From Hordeum vulgare subsp. vulgare (Eukaryota; Streptophyta; Magnoliopsida; Poales; Poaceae): 64,000 bases of DNA. This document shows, piece after piece, positions 35,049-46,429 of the stretch. Both the position numbers and the translations under genes were made by a program. Numbering within the stretch: the first letter of the stretch is position 1; every line of letters starts with the position of its first letter. The DNA lies in assembly GCF_904849725.1 (NCBI RefSeq), contig NC_058519.1:181277703-181341702 (forward strand), in the 5' to 3' direction. The notes under the pieces are model-generated. The model made no database searches and was not told the DNA's origin. It saw nothing but the letters and a program-made list of their open reading frames with translations.

Positions 35049-36415
35049 TGAAAGGATCGATATGGTTGACTAGAGGGGGGGGGGTGAATAGGCAACGACC
35101 ACTTTTTAATTAATCTTAGCAAGTTAGGGTAAACAACATATGGGTTCACAAATATTACAACAATGGGGTGAACCCTATTGAAGCTAACAACGAGAGCTAC
35201 TAAGACAAGTAAGAGATAGACGACAACATAAGCATACACAAAGTAAAGGTTAGAGATAACCACAAGTGGAACCGATGGAGACGATGATGTGTTACCGAAG
35301 TTCCTTCCCTTGGACAGGAAGTACGTCTCCGTTGGAGCGGTGTGGAGGCACAATGCTCCCCAATAAGCCACTAAGGCCACCGTATTCTCCTCACGCCCTC
35401 GCACGATGCAAGGTACCGTGATTCCACTATAGGTGCCCTTGAAGGCGGCGACTGAACCTTTACAAACAAGGTTGGGGCAAACTCCGAACAAAGCTTGGAG
35501 GCTCCCAACAAGACCACGAAGCTTCACCACAATGGAATGTGGCTTCGAGGTGACCTCAACCGTCTAGGATGCTCAAACACCCAAGAGTAACAAGATCCGC
35601 AAGGGATTGGTGGGGGAATCAACTTTTCTCTTGGTGGAAGTGTGGATCTAGGCCTTCTCAACCAATCCCTAAAGAATCAACAAGTTTGATTGGCTAGGGA
35701 TAGAGATCGGGCACTTTTGAGCTTAGGGAGCAACAATGGAGCTTGGGAGGGTAAGAGATAGGGTTCCACAGCTAGAAGAACCCTTTATATAGTGGGGGGG
35801 GGAAATCCAACCGTTTTCCCACTCACAGCCCGTGTCTAGCGGTACTACCGCTTGGCCCCTGGTAGTGCATAAGCACTACCACCGCCAAGAAATTCTTCGC
35901 AAAAAGGTCCATCCACGTACAACCGCTAGGTAGGCGGTACTAAGCTAGCGGTACTACCGGTGGCTGCAGCGGTACTACCTCTAGCACTCCAGCGGTACTA
36001 CCGCTAGGGCCAGCGCTACTACCGCTAGGCCCAGCGGTACTACCGCTAGGGCCAGCGCTACTACCGCTAGGCCCAACGGTACTACCGCTGGGGGACCATT
36101 TGCAAAGAAGAAGGAAACACACAGGCGGGAGCCACTCCAAAGTTGCCGGCAAGGGGGAAAATATGTGAAGTGTGCGCGTGCAAGATTGATTCCACCCAAA
36201 CCTTTCCATTACGGTTCCCCTCTTAATAGTACGGCTTTCCTATGACTCAAATAAAGAGAATCGTAGAGAACACCATGGTTCTGTTCCGTGAAAGAGGGGG
36301 CGAGTCGTCTTGTGCCGTTGACGTGTGTTATCTGAAATCTTAATACACACGGTTAGTCCTTTGCGGTACTATCATCAATCACCAAAAGTACTTAGGCATA
36401 AACTATGCCCCAACA
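35049..36415 (-). repeat. 3' LTR of the SIRE-like Copia
   Basis: On the minus strand it starts TGTTGGGGCATAG at 36415 and ends GATCCTTTCA at 35049. It contains a TATA box (35783-35792) and palindrome arrays at 35838-35852 and 35947-36090. The first array holds one unit here but several in the 5' LTR. Confidence 0.9.
35947..36090. repeat. Palindrome array (core GCGGTACTACCGC), 3' LTR
   Basis: About eight units of AGCGGTACTACCGCT and close variants are separated by short spacers such as 'agggcc' and 'aggccc'. Each unit is an inverted repeat of GCGGTA around one central base. A lone unit sits at 35838-35852. Confidence 0.9.
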
Positions 36416-36430
36416 ATCTCCCCCTTTTTG
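36416..36430 (-). other. Polypurine tract of the SIRE-like Copia
   Basis: On the minus strand AAAAAGGGGGAGAT lies directly before the 3' LTR. Confidence 0.85.
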
Positions 36431-36818
36431 GTGGATTGATGACAATACCGGATTTGCACAGAGAATAATATGAGAACAAAAAGATAGAGATATATGACAA
36501 TAAGGAGCATATGACTCACAGCATATGATGGAAATAAATCTCACACAAGTTCACGTCTCACAAAAGATAGCAATAGAAGCAAACCAAGTTGGAAGCAAAA
36601 CACGAATGATAAGCAAAGCAAAGCAAAGCAAGCAAAGTTCGACTCTCAAAGCAAATTCAGCTCCTAGACTCTCTCCCCCTTTGGCACAAGACACCAAAAA
36701 GGGGCACACCTAGCGCCACAGGTGGTTACTCCTCATCCTCAGCATCGCCAGACTCGTCCGTACCCTCCGGATCGTCCTGCTCCTCTTCATTGTCCTCTTC
36801 CTCCTCAGCGCCAGACCA

Positions 36819-38110
36819 CTAGTAACCTTGAGCCCGCATCCAAGCAGCCTCTGGAGTGATGTCGTCCTCTGATCCGCTGGAGATGTAAACATCAAGAGTC
36901 CTTAGGACACGCTTGTGCCTCTGACGGTTCTCCTTCTGAGCCACGTGCGTCTGATACTGGCCCTTAGCCTGCATACAGAAGAGAGTCTTCATCTTATCCT
37001 GCAGTTTCATGGCCCAAGATGGCATGGCAGAAGAGCGGGACTGAGAGGTGGTTCCTCTGTCAGCAGCAGTCTCTGTGTCACTGTCCATGTGCTGAGATGA
37101 AGTTGACGGGTTGGCCCATTTGTCCTTGACGCGAAGCTTGACAGGATCGTGCACAATGTAGTCAGCTTGAATGTATAACTCCTCCTGCGGATAGGTGTCT
37201 TGCCACTTCTGACGGATATAAGCAAACATGTAGGGCCCGTAGATGGGAACCTTGGGCATCATGATGCAGTTACAGAGCTCAATGAACATCACATCAGAAA
37301 TATCAAGAGGGGCAGACTCCTTAGTCATAGCCTCCTCACAGAGTAGTAGCATCTCAGCCAGAGAGCCATGTACCTCGTCGAAGTTGCCAATGCGAGGAAA
37401 GAGGGTGTTGCGGAAGATCCGATGCATGATGTCTAGATGCCTCGGGAGCACACCTTTCTTCACATAGAGTTGCTGCAATCTGTCCTTGACGGAAGCCCTA
37501 TCAGTGGTAGCTGCAGCATGAGGACACGAGCCAAGTGGAGTGTCAGCGCCCTGGAAATCAACCTTGAGGAATGCCATGAATTCACTCCAGGTACCGGTCA
37601 TCTTCTGAGTCCGAGTCATCCACACCATGGAGCGCTCGTCGTCATGAGAGAAGTGACACGTGACATAGAACTGGGCAACAACTTTGGGGTCAAAGTCTGT
37701 CTTGAAAGAGATGATCTCCTTGCTGCCCAGTTTGTCAATCAGAGAGAGAGCATCACCAAAATAGTCCATGTTCCGCTGAAGGTGAGCCAGGTCAATCCAC
37801 TGAACAGGGACAAAGTTCTTCTTGAAATGGTTGATGATATCACGGTAGATCCTGCAGTGATCCCTTGCCCAAACATGCTCGACATTCTTGATCACAACCC
37901 GCTCTTGGAGATAGTGGTTTTGAGTGCGGAACCGCAGAAAGTCCTTAGGGGGCATGGTGCGGACGTTGATCCCCTTGTCTTTGTGAGCGGTCTTCTTGAA
38001 GGCCTGCTTTTTGGGTTGTAGACCTGAAGTGTCGGAGCCCTCCGGAGCCTCTGGGTTGCGATAATGCTTTGACTGCGTGTCCCGTGAGGGGTTCGAGCGG
38101 CGAGCACCAC
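36819..38110 (-). CDS. Extra gene of the SIRE-like Copia, exon 2
   Basis: This is the main exon of a third gene between pol and the 3' LTR. The frame is open from before 38219 to a TAG at 36819. With the splice proposed below the protein is about 433 residues: a basic, Ser/Lys-rich N-terminus, then a globular region with 'FYVTCHFSHDDERSMVW' and 'GPYMFAYIRQKWQ'. It resembles the 'putative plant transposon protein' type domain I know from grass retroelement extra ORFs; that link is by memory and needs a search. Beyond the TAG the same frame continues for 30 residues of mostly Asp/Glu to a TAA at 36726-36728. The TAG is therefore probably a recent nonsense change that removes an acidic tail. The function is unknown; such ORFs are often called envelope-like. 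Confidence 0.75.
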
Positions 38111-38709
38111 CTGTGACACAAGACACACACCGAAAAAGAGCGACAAAAGGAGTCAAGGCAATGAACAAGAAAAGGCAGAAAAGTAAACACTCATTGCCAA
38201 GCACATGAAAAGAATACACAGAGAATCCTCCTGGCCGTAGTACTGCTACCCCTGGCGGTAGTACCGCTGGGGTCCTGGCGGTAGTACCGCTACCCGTGGC
38301 GGTAGTACCGTTGGGGTTTGATTTTCAGATCTGAAATATAAATAGACCCCATAGATATGGCTACAAGAGTTCTACGAGGGCCATGAGCTGTGTATGAACA
38401 CTAAGAACTCCACCACAGCCCTAATCACATGAGGATCACAAGTACCATCTAAATAAGCACATGCCTAGTCAAGAGAGAGCAAGTTTTAGATCTAATCCAA
38501 ACATAGTTCAAGTGGTTGATCTAAAACATGTAAATCCTAGGGCATGGCAAAAATAAAAATAAAGATTCATAGGACCTACACTCCCCTCAAATATCTCCTT
38601 CATGCCATCCAAGAACAAAGCACAATATCAAAGACATGGATCCAAACCACCAATGCTCCTAACCCTAGAACAAGAACATCAACCAAGAGAAGAAGGGGAG
38701 GAGCTTTAC
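38111..38709 (-). other. Predicted intron of the extra Copia gene (599 bp)
   Basis: On the minus strand the donor is G|GTAAAG at 38709 and the acceptor TGTGTCACAG| ends at 38111, preceded by a T/C-rich tract. Translation of that tract gives the hydrophobic run LLFCLFLFIALTPFVALF found at the start of the unspliced ORF. The intron contains a small palindrome array (38235-38311). Confidence 0.7.
38235..38311. repeat. Palindrome array inside the predicted intron
   Basis: Four units of the GGCGGTAGTACCGCT type, two of them with a changed base. Confidence 0.85.
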
Positions 38710-38719
38710 CGGGGTCCAT
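38710..38719 (-). CDS. Predicted exon 1 of the extra Copia gene (coding part)
   Basis: The ATG at 38719 gives M-D-P and the first base of a Gly codon. Joined to 38110 this yields M-D-P-G-G-A-R-R in phase with the main exon. The ATG context CCATGG is good, and it lies about 155 bases downstream of a TATA box on the same strand. Confidence 0.65.
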
Positions 38720-38875
38720 GGCACTTGGAGAAGGAAGGAGAAGTGGAGCAAACCCTCCAACTCAATCGGAGAGAAGGAGCTCCACGAATAGAGATCGAAA
38801 TAGGGGGAGTTCGGGGTTGGGGAGGGAGGAGCCGCGAGGAAGAAGAAAGAGGCAGGAAAAAACGGGCTCCCCCTC

Positions 38876-38885
38876 CTTTATATAG
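38876..38885 (-). promoter_or_regulatory. Internal TATA box upstream of the extra gene
   Basis: On the minus strand it reads CTATATAAAG, identical to the TATA box of both LTRs (46378-46387 and 35783-35792). It follows a palindrome array, as in the LTRs. A start site near 38850 would leave a leader of about 130 bases before the ATG at 38719. Confidence 0.65.
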
Positions 38886-38903
38886 CCCAAGGGGTACGGG
38901 CCA

Positions 38904-39164
38904 GTGGTAGTACCGCTGTGGTCCTGGCGGTAGTACCCGCTGGGGTCCGGGCGGTAGTACCGCTCCCCCTGGCGGTAGTACCGCTCCCCCTGAGACAACC
39001 CTAAAAATGTCCTAGTTAGGTCGTGGTAGATTGGGATACTGGCGGTAGTACCGCTATCCTTAGCGGTAGTACCGCTGGGGTCCTGGCGGTAGTACCGCTA
39101 CCCCTGGCGGTAGTACCGCTGGGGTCCTGGCGGTAGTACCGCTACCCCTCGAGGTAGTACCGCT
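38904..39164. repeat. Palindrome array upstream of the internal TATA box
   Basis: About eleven units of (G/T)GCGGTAGTACCGCT are spaced mostly at 22 bases by words such as 'ggggtcctg' and 'acccctg'. A 40-base interruption near 38990-39040 splits the array in two. Confidence 0.9.
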
Positions 39165-39550
39165 GCAAATGTCACAACGGGACCTAGGAGAGGAGAAGAA
39201 CGTGGGCAAATGACAAGCTAGTGGAAAAACAAGATAGCACCATAAAGATATACTTACTTGTCATTTTATATCCTTTCTTCTATATGAGAGAAAGGTGGGG
39301 GGGGGGCCGGTGGCCGAGCCACCTATGTTTGAGACAAAGGTATGACACCGCGAAGAATTATCCTTGGGTTCATGACCAATGCTCGTCTTTGAAGCACAAG
39401 TGCCATTTGACAATGGCTAAAGTGAAAGACTAGATCGATTTATGCATAATGGGGGGAGGAAAAGTTCATTGAGAGAACAACACTCCCCCTATGTCCATGC
39501 ATACATCTAGAACAAGATAGAATGCATAGTGAGGTGCAACGTGCCTAGCT
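39165..39550. other. Noncoding spacer between pol and the extra-gene promoter
   Basis: No ORF or motif is recognised. It presumably holds the pol 3' end region of the SIRE-like element. Confidence 0.5.
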
Positions 39551-41240
39551 TCAATCCACATTACTTGAATCAATGATATTTAGCTCATGCCTTAACTCCC
39601 GGAACCTTGCTTCATCTAGGGGCTTAGTGAAAATATCTGCAAGTTGCTCTTCAGTGTGGATGAAGTGAACCTCAATATCACCTAGCTTAATATGTTCACG
39701 AATGAAGTGATGGCGAATATCAATATGCTTGGTTTTGCTATGTTGCACTGGGTTGAGGGAAATCTTGATAGCACTTTGATTGTCACATAGAAGAGGCACT
39801 TTGTCACAAGTGACACCGTAGTCCTTTAAAGTTTGCCTCATCCATAGAAATTGTGCACAACAACTTGCAGCTGCCACATATTCAGCTTCGGGGGATGATA
39901 GAGAAACGCAATTCAGCTTCTTTGAAGACCAACTTACCAATGAGCGACCAAGGAATTGGCATCCTCTCCACACAATCTCCTGACATCTGAGTCAGAATAG
40001 CCAACTAGATTGAAGTTTGCTCCTTTGGGATACCAAAGGCCAAAGTTTGTGGTATGAGCCAAATATCGAAAGATTCGCTTAACAGCCATATAATGACTTT
40101 CTTTTGGTGCGGATTGAAACCGTGCACATATCCCTACACTCAACATAATATCCGGTCTAGATGCACAAAGGTAAAGGAGAGATCCAATCATGGAGCGATA
40201 TACCTTTTGATCCACTGCTTTACCATTGGGATCACTGTCAAGCTTGCATCTTGTTGGCATGGGGAACGTGACCGGTTTGACATCTTCAAGCTCGAACCAT
40301 TTGAGCATGTCTTGAGTGTACTTGGCTTGTTTGATGAAGGTCCCTTCTAGGCCTTGTTTAATCTCGAACCCGAGGAAGAACTTCAACTCTCCCATCATGG
40401 ACATCTCAAATTTCTCAGTCATTAGTGCAACAAATTCTTCATTGAAGGAAATGTTAGGAGAGCCAAAGATAATATCATCAACATATAGTTGGCATATGAA
40501 CAAATCCCCTTTAACCCTCTTAGTAAAAAGAGTGGGATCTATTTTCCCAATTTCAAACCCACGATCTTGTAACAACTCACTAAGATACTCATACCACGCA
40601 CGTGGGGCTTGTTTAAGGCCATAGAGTGCCTTATTAAGTTTGTACACATGATTGGGGAGCTTGGGATGTTCGAATCCCAGGGGTTGTTTGACATAGACCA
40701 ACTCATTCAAAGGACCATTAAGAAAGGCACTTTTCACATCCATTTGTTGTAATTTGAAGTTATGATGAGAAGCAAATGCAAGCAACATGTGAATAGATTC
40801 TAGACGAGCAACAGGGGCAAAGGTTTCACCGTAGTCGATACCCTCGACTTGGGAGTAGCCTTGAGCCACCAATCTTGCCTTGTTTCGAATCACAATCCCA
40901 TTGGCATCTTGCTTGTTCTTGAATATCCATTTGGTCCAGATGACATTATGTTCCTCTGTCGGCCTTGGCACTAAATCACAGACTTGGTTGCGCTCGAAAT
41001 TGTTAAGTTCTTCATGCATGGCCATGAGCCAATCCTCATCATCGAGCACTTCCTGTACCTGTTGAGGTTCACAATACGAAACAAACGCGTGACGCTCACA
41101 ATAATTCCAAATCTGTTGACGGGTGGATACTCCCCTTTTCAAACTACCAAGTACATTCTTCATAAGATGTGACTTGACTCTCAGCTTGTTCGTAATCTTG
41201 GCTGCTCGACGCTCCAAGAGTTCTTCATTGGATAACGGGG
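39551..41240 (-). pseudogene. Reverse transcriptase and RNase H of the SIRE-like Copia
   Basis: From about 41240 the frame reads '[10 protein letters not shown]' and runs through a complete Copia reverse transcriptase with the catalytic 'YVDDIIFG' intact (about 40480). It also has '[12 protein letters not shown]' and '[12 protein letters not shown]'. Near 39975 about 20 bases are missing between 'YSDSD' and 'CQFLGRS', which shifts the frame and removes the usual D-W-A-G segment of RNase H. The rest of RNase H (SSPEAEYVA, LLCDNQSAI, KHIDIRHHF) is open to the stop at 39551. The reverse transcriptase domain alone could still be functional. Confidence 0.9.
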
Positions 41241-42617
41241 AGCATCGACTTTTTTACTTTGCTTGCCCTTGCGTCTTGAGCCTCCCTTGGCACCGACTGT
41301 TGGTGCTGCAGAAGGGAATTGTGAGACAGTATCCTGATCATATTGTCCTTCGAGTTGAGCAGGTTCACTAGTTTGTTCTTTTATTTGTGGTTGCTCTTGA
41401 TCTTGATCTTGTGATTCTACTTGGTATGGATCTCGTGGTTGCACTTGATCTTGATCATGAGCAGGTTCGGAGTCTTGGGAGAGTGCTTGAATATCATGAG
41501 ACACATCATCATTGTTGGGCAATTTATCTTGACCTTGAGCTTGTTCATTTCGTTGAGAGTCTTCTCTTTGTTCATCGGAAGCGTGTGGGGCTTGTGGAGG
41601 TGATGGCTCTACTTGAGTAGAGCATTGTCCTTCTCCTTCGGCCACAAGGGGTTCCTCAATGGGGAGTATTTGACCAATCCCCATTCTTCTTATGGCTTGG
41701 GGAGGAATTTCATCACCTACATCACAAGGACCACTTTGCTCCACTTGGGAGCCATTATTTTCATCAAACTCCACGTTACACGTCTCCTCAATGAGTCCGA
41801 TGGACTTGTTGAGGACACGGTAAGCATGAGAGTTTGTAGCATAACCAACAAAGATGCCCTCATGTGCTCTAGAATCAAATTTAGCTAAACGTGCACCTTT
41901 CTTGAGAATGAAACACTTACAACCGAATACCCAGAAGTACTTGAGATTGGGTTTGTTTCCAGTTAGAATCTCATACGGAGTCTTGTTCAAGCCTTTGCGG
42001 ATATAGAGCCGATTGGACGCATGACATGCTGTGTTGATGGCCTCTGCCCAGAAGTTATATGGAGATTTGAATTCTGCCATCATTGTCCTTGTAGCATCTA
42101 TCAAGGTCCGGTTCTTCCTTTCTGCCACACCGTTTTGTTGACGGGTATATGGTGCAGAATATTGGTGTTTTATTCCCTCATCACCTAGAAACTCATCCAA
42201 GGTGTAGTTCTTGAACTCGGTGCCATTGTCACTTCTAATCATCAAGATCTTTGCTTCATATTGACGTTGGGCTTCATTAGCAAAGTTGATGACAGTTTGT
42301 TGAGTTTCACTCTTCTTTTTGAAGAAATATACCTAGGTGTATCTTGGGTAGTCGTCAACGATCACCAAGAAATACTTTCTGCCTCCAAGACTATCAAATG
42401 ATGGAGCGCCAAACAGATCCATATGGAGAAGCTCCAATGGCCTCTTAGTGTAGATGAGAGTCGTTGGACGATGAGCAGTTTCATGAATCTTTCCTTCAAT
42501 GCAGGCACTGCAAACACGATCTTTAGCAAAACTCACATTTGTTAGTCCACGAATATGGTCCCCTGTCAGAAGACTTTGCAAAGATCTCATATTGACATGA
42601 GCTAAACGGCGATGCAA
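41181..42617 (-). pseudogene. Integrase of the SIRE-like Copia
   Basis: The zinc site begins with HRRLAHVN and ends CSACIEGK. The catalytic triad can be seen: Asp in HMDLFG, Asp in RSDNGTEF and Glu in VAERKNRTL. The frame is broken by a one-base deletion near 42613, by a TAG at 42333 where Trp is expected in RYTWVYFF, and by another shift near 41240. A long Gln/Glu/Asp-rich linker (about 41290-41640) joins it to reverse transcriptase. It inserts element DNA into the host genome. Confidence 0.9.
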
Positions 42618-43060
42618 AGCCAGCCCACATCAACTTTAGCCATTAAACACGCCGCGGTCTTAGTGGGTCGCTTTGAGAAGTTCACCACATAAAGACCATT
42701 TTTGACATATCCAACATAGGCTACTTTAAGAGTCTTGCTCCTCAGGAGGACCACAGTATCAAGATTAAAGAATGTGGAAAAACCCATAATTGCAAGTTGA
42801 CGAACCGAAAGTAAATTGTTGGCAAGTGACTCAACAAGCATGACCTTCTCAATAGATAACTCTTTAGAGACGACTACCTTACCAAATACCAATACCTTTG
42901 ACGAGGATGCATCAGCGAATTGGACATGGGTGGGCATAGATGGAGAAGGATGCACATCCACCACTAAGTCCTTGCTTCCGGTCATATGATTTGTTGCTCC
43001 ACTATCGAGCAACCATGACACCCCACCGGAAGCAAACTCCTGCAATAGATCAAGGCTTGG
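42602..43060 (-). pseudogene. Protease of the SIRE-like Copia
   Basis: The aspartic protease motif is 'WLLDSGATNHMTG' (about 43005), with D-S-G intact. The frame is shifted by one base from gag near 43055 and ends at 42602 after the shift at the start of integrase. In the parent element gag, protease and integrase would be one frame. Confidence 0.85.
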
Positions 43061-43118
43061 TTTTAGGTACCCATTTTTTAATGGGTCCTTTCATGTTAGA
43101 GACAAGGGTCTTAGGAAC

Positions 43119-45590
43119 CTAGATAGCCCATTCAATATACTCATCGTAGGAACCAACAAATCTGGCATAAACATGCCCATCACTAGCACGACATAAGACA
43201 TAAGAAGAATTGAGTTTGTCGGCTATGTTAGTAGGAATGGTTTTGCCCTTCTTGAGGTTTCCATAGTCCACCTTGTTCTTGTTCACCTTCTGAGTCCCCT
43301 CACCCTCTTTGACAAAGATGTCCATGAGGGTAGGAGATCGTTTGTTCCTGTTCCTCCTTTTACCTTTTCACTTGGAGGTAAGTCCAAGTCCCTCCTTTCC
43401 TACAACACCTTTTTGAGTGCTCAAGAGGTCGTTCAGGCTCTTCTCACCTTGTATGCATGCCACAAGGCCCTTCTCAAGTTTCTCCTTTAACTTGGCATTT
43501 TCCTCCACAAGATGTACATGCTCACAACAGGGATTAGTTGCACAAGCATTATCAATTAACACAAAGGGAGGACAAGTAGAGATCTCCTTGGTAAACTTTG
43601 CTTGGAGTTGATCATGAGACTCTTCCAGAGAGAAATGAACACCTTTCAAGATCTTGTGGGCCTTGTCAAGTGTGTCAAAGTCCTCTTTGAGTTTGTCATG
43701 GCAAACCCCAAGAGCATACTTTTCAGATTTAAGCATACGAGTAAGAACAACATCATGATCTAGTTTCTTTTGCATTTTAGCGCAGTCATCGTTATATGAC
43801 TCCTCAAGAGCCAAACGAAGAGTGCGCTCCTTTTCTAGAGCAATAGATAATTCAGAAATTTCATCGGCATAGTCACGACTGTGTCCCTGAAGCTCGGAGA
43901 TGGTCTCCTCATGAGACTCAATGAGGTCAGTGGCCTCACCCAGTTGTTCCAAGAGAGAAACAAAGTGCTTCTTGGATTCTCCCTTAATAGTGCACAGAAA
44001 CTTGTCAAGATCATGCTCATTAAGTTCCCCAACACCACTATCATCAACACAATTTAACAATGAAGGAGCAGTAGCGATGTTGGTCTTAATGATGGGGGTT
44101 ACCTGATTGATACCTTTGGCCATGAGGCACTTGGTGATGTGGTTCTCCTTGGGGGTGTTGAAGAGGGACACCTTCTGGGGAGAGGTAGTGGCAATAGCAA
44201 CAGTTGCCATTGCCACTGTATCATCATCATCATCATCCTCGGAAGGGTACTCTCCAAGGGCCACCATCCCGTTTGGGTGGGGTTTCTTCACAAAGTTGTT
44301 CTTGATTGGAAATGATTTCGTTTTGTCTTTGCGAATGAGCTTGCCCCCGTTGTCTTCCCTTTTCTCATAGGGACATTCGGCCACGAAGTGACTCACGTTA
44401 CCACAGTTATAACATGTCCTTACTCGTTGTTTGGGTTTGAATCCACTCGAGTTGTTCTTGGTGAAGGTGGGTCTTGAGTTCCTCTTGTTGCCCCAGAATT
44501 GCCTTGATGCAAGAGCCATGTGCTCATGATAGGCATACTTTGTGTCTTCAGGGCAGCTCTCCTCTTCCTCATCCTCTTCTTCTTCTTCAAACATTGCTTT
44601 TTCTTTCAACACAAGGTTGGGTGAAGTTGTCTTTGAGTGAACACGAGCAAGTGCATTGTCGGCTGTTTCGTTCATGATTGACATTGCAATGAATTCATCC
44701 AACACCTCACTGGAAGACAAGGAGTGGAAGTATGGCCGCTGACGAATGACAGATGACATGGCTTTGTTGAAAGGCATGATGGCTTTGAGAAACTTGCGCT
44801 TGACCCGTGTATCATCTACATCCTTGCTCCCATGATCCTTGAGTGCCACAGCAATAGCAGTCACCCTCCGATAGAGATCACGAGGGTCCTCATCTTCCTT
44901 CATCACAAACTCATCGGCCTTATCAAGTATCACTTCATAGTTGGATCATTGAATTCTTGAGCTTCCCTTGTACAACACCATAATATGCTCCCAACAATCC
45001 TTGGCCAAAGTGAAGGGACGCAAGTGAGGAAGATCTTCAGGTGGCACTACGGACTGGAGAATAAACAAAGCGGAGTGATTGTATTGATTGTCTGCATCTT
45101 CCCTTGCAGTGAGGTTGCTTGGATCATGGGGATAATATCCTTGCTCGATGATTCTCCACAAGTTTGTTGAGCTGTGATTCAAATAAGACTTAATAGAAAA
45201 TACCGAGTTAGCAAAGTCACCTTTTACAAGCTTAGGAGGAGGACCAAAAGGATTAAGACGCGGTGCGGGAACGGATCCTCCATAGACCATGGGGGGTGGA
45301 ACTGAGGCATATGTTCCAGTCCCATCCTTTTCGTGAGATGAGGAAGGTCGCATACCTTTAGCCGCTTCCTTAGAGGAATTGGCCTCCGAATCGGTGACGG
45401 TGGGTTTAACCACTATCGCCGGTTCGGGTGGACTTTTAAATCCCTCAATTAACTCTTTAAGCATGGTCTTGACTTCGTTCGTCAAGGACGTCTTGAGAGC
45501 GGCCATAGCCGTATTCAAGTCATCCCTTGTGACCGAAGTCAAGTCCATGGCCTCGGGTTGCCCATGGTTAATTCCCTCTTCGCCTTCCAT
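43119..45590 (-). pseudogene. gag of the SIRE-like Copia
   Basis: The ATG at 45590 opens a frame of over 800 codons. The capsid region ends in 'RIQ(stop)SNYEVILDKADEF', where a TGA at 44946 probably replaces CGA. The zinc knuckle CYNCGNVSHFVAEC is near 44400. A long predicted coiled-coil region (about 43450-44000, Glu/Lys/Leu-rich) follows, unusual length for Copia gag but typical of SIRE. Further stops are a TGA at 43368 and a TAG at 43119 (Trp expected in WAIWVPK). All lie in the same frame, so one long gag is inferred. An acidic run of Asp/Glu sits at 44555-44590. Confidence 0.9.
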
Positions 45591-45627
45591 ACTCTTCGGG
45601 TGGTTAAACCCTTAATAAAGAGACGTG

Positions 45628-45639
45628 GCTCTGATACCA
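45628..45639 (-). other. Primer binding site of the SIRE-like Copia
   Basis: On the minus strand it is an exact TGGTATCAGAGC, complementary to initiator methionine tRNA, two bases inside the 5' LTR edge at 45642. Confidence 0.95.
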
Positions 45640-46377
45640 ATTGAAAGGATCAATATGGTTGACTAGAGGGGGGGGGGGTGAACAGGCAACGACCACTTTT
45701 TAATTAATCTTAGCAAGTTCGGGTAAACAACATATGGGTTCACAAATATTACAACAATGGGGTGAACCCTAATGAAGCTAACAACGAGAGCTACTAAGAC
45801 AAGTAAGAGATAGACGACAACATAAGCATACACAAAGTAAAGGTTAGAGATAACCACAAGTGGAACCGATGGATACGATGATGTGTTACCAAAGTTCCTT
45901 CCTTTTGACAGGAAGTACGTCTCCGTTGGAGCGGTGTGGAGGCACAATGCTCCCCAATAAGCCACTAAGGCCACCGTATTCTCCTCACGCCCTCGCACGA
46001 TGCAAGGTACCGTGATTCCACTATAGGTGCCCTTGAAGGCGGCGACCGAACCTTTACAAACGAGGTTGGGGGCAAACTCTACACAAAGCTTGGAGGCTCC
46101 CAACAAGACCACGAAGCTTCACCATAATGGAATGTGGCTTCGAGGTGACCTCAACCGTCTAGGATGCTCAAACACCCAAGAGTAACAAGATCAGCAAGGG
46201 ATTGGTGGGGGAATCAACTTTTCTCTTGGTGGAAGTGTGGATCTAGGCCGTCTCAACCAATCCCTAAAGAATCAACAAGTTTGATTGGCTAGGGAGAGAA
46301 ATCGGGCAGTTTTGAGCTTAGGGAGCAACAATGGAGCTTGGGAGGGTAAGATATAGGGTTCCACAGCTAGAAGAACC

Positions 46378-46387
46378 CTTTATATAG
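46378..46387 (-). promoter_or_regulatory. TATA box of the SIRE-like 5' LTR
   Basis: On the minus strand it reads CTATATAAAG and is followed by 'ggttcttctagctgtggaac'. The same box is at 35783-35792 in the 3' LTR. Confidence 0.75.
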
Positions 46388-46429
46388 TGGGGGGGGATCC
46401 AACCGTTTTCCCACTCACAGCCCGTGTCT

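Noticed and set aside
34985..35530. 181-codon minus-strand ORF with hydrophobic stretches
   Set aside because: It crosses the LTR edge at 35049 into the FRS-type exon, and a shorter version repeats in the other LTR (45663-46112). It is an LTR shadow.
37437..38021. 194-codon plus-strand ORF
   Set aside because: It is exactly antisense to the extra Copia gene, which has the better composition, family context and splice signals.
38904..39164. Spaced repeats considered as a CRISPR-like array
   Set aside because: Repeats are 13-15 bp palindromes with spacers of 6-9 bp that are themselves repeated, in a plant retrotransposon. CRISPR arrays have unique spacers of about 30 bp.
45628..45639. Match to initiator methionine tRNA considered as a tRNA gene
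   Set aside because: Only the 12 bases of the retrotransposon primer site match. No cloverleaf surrounds it.
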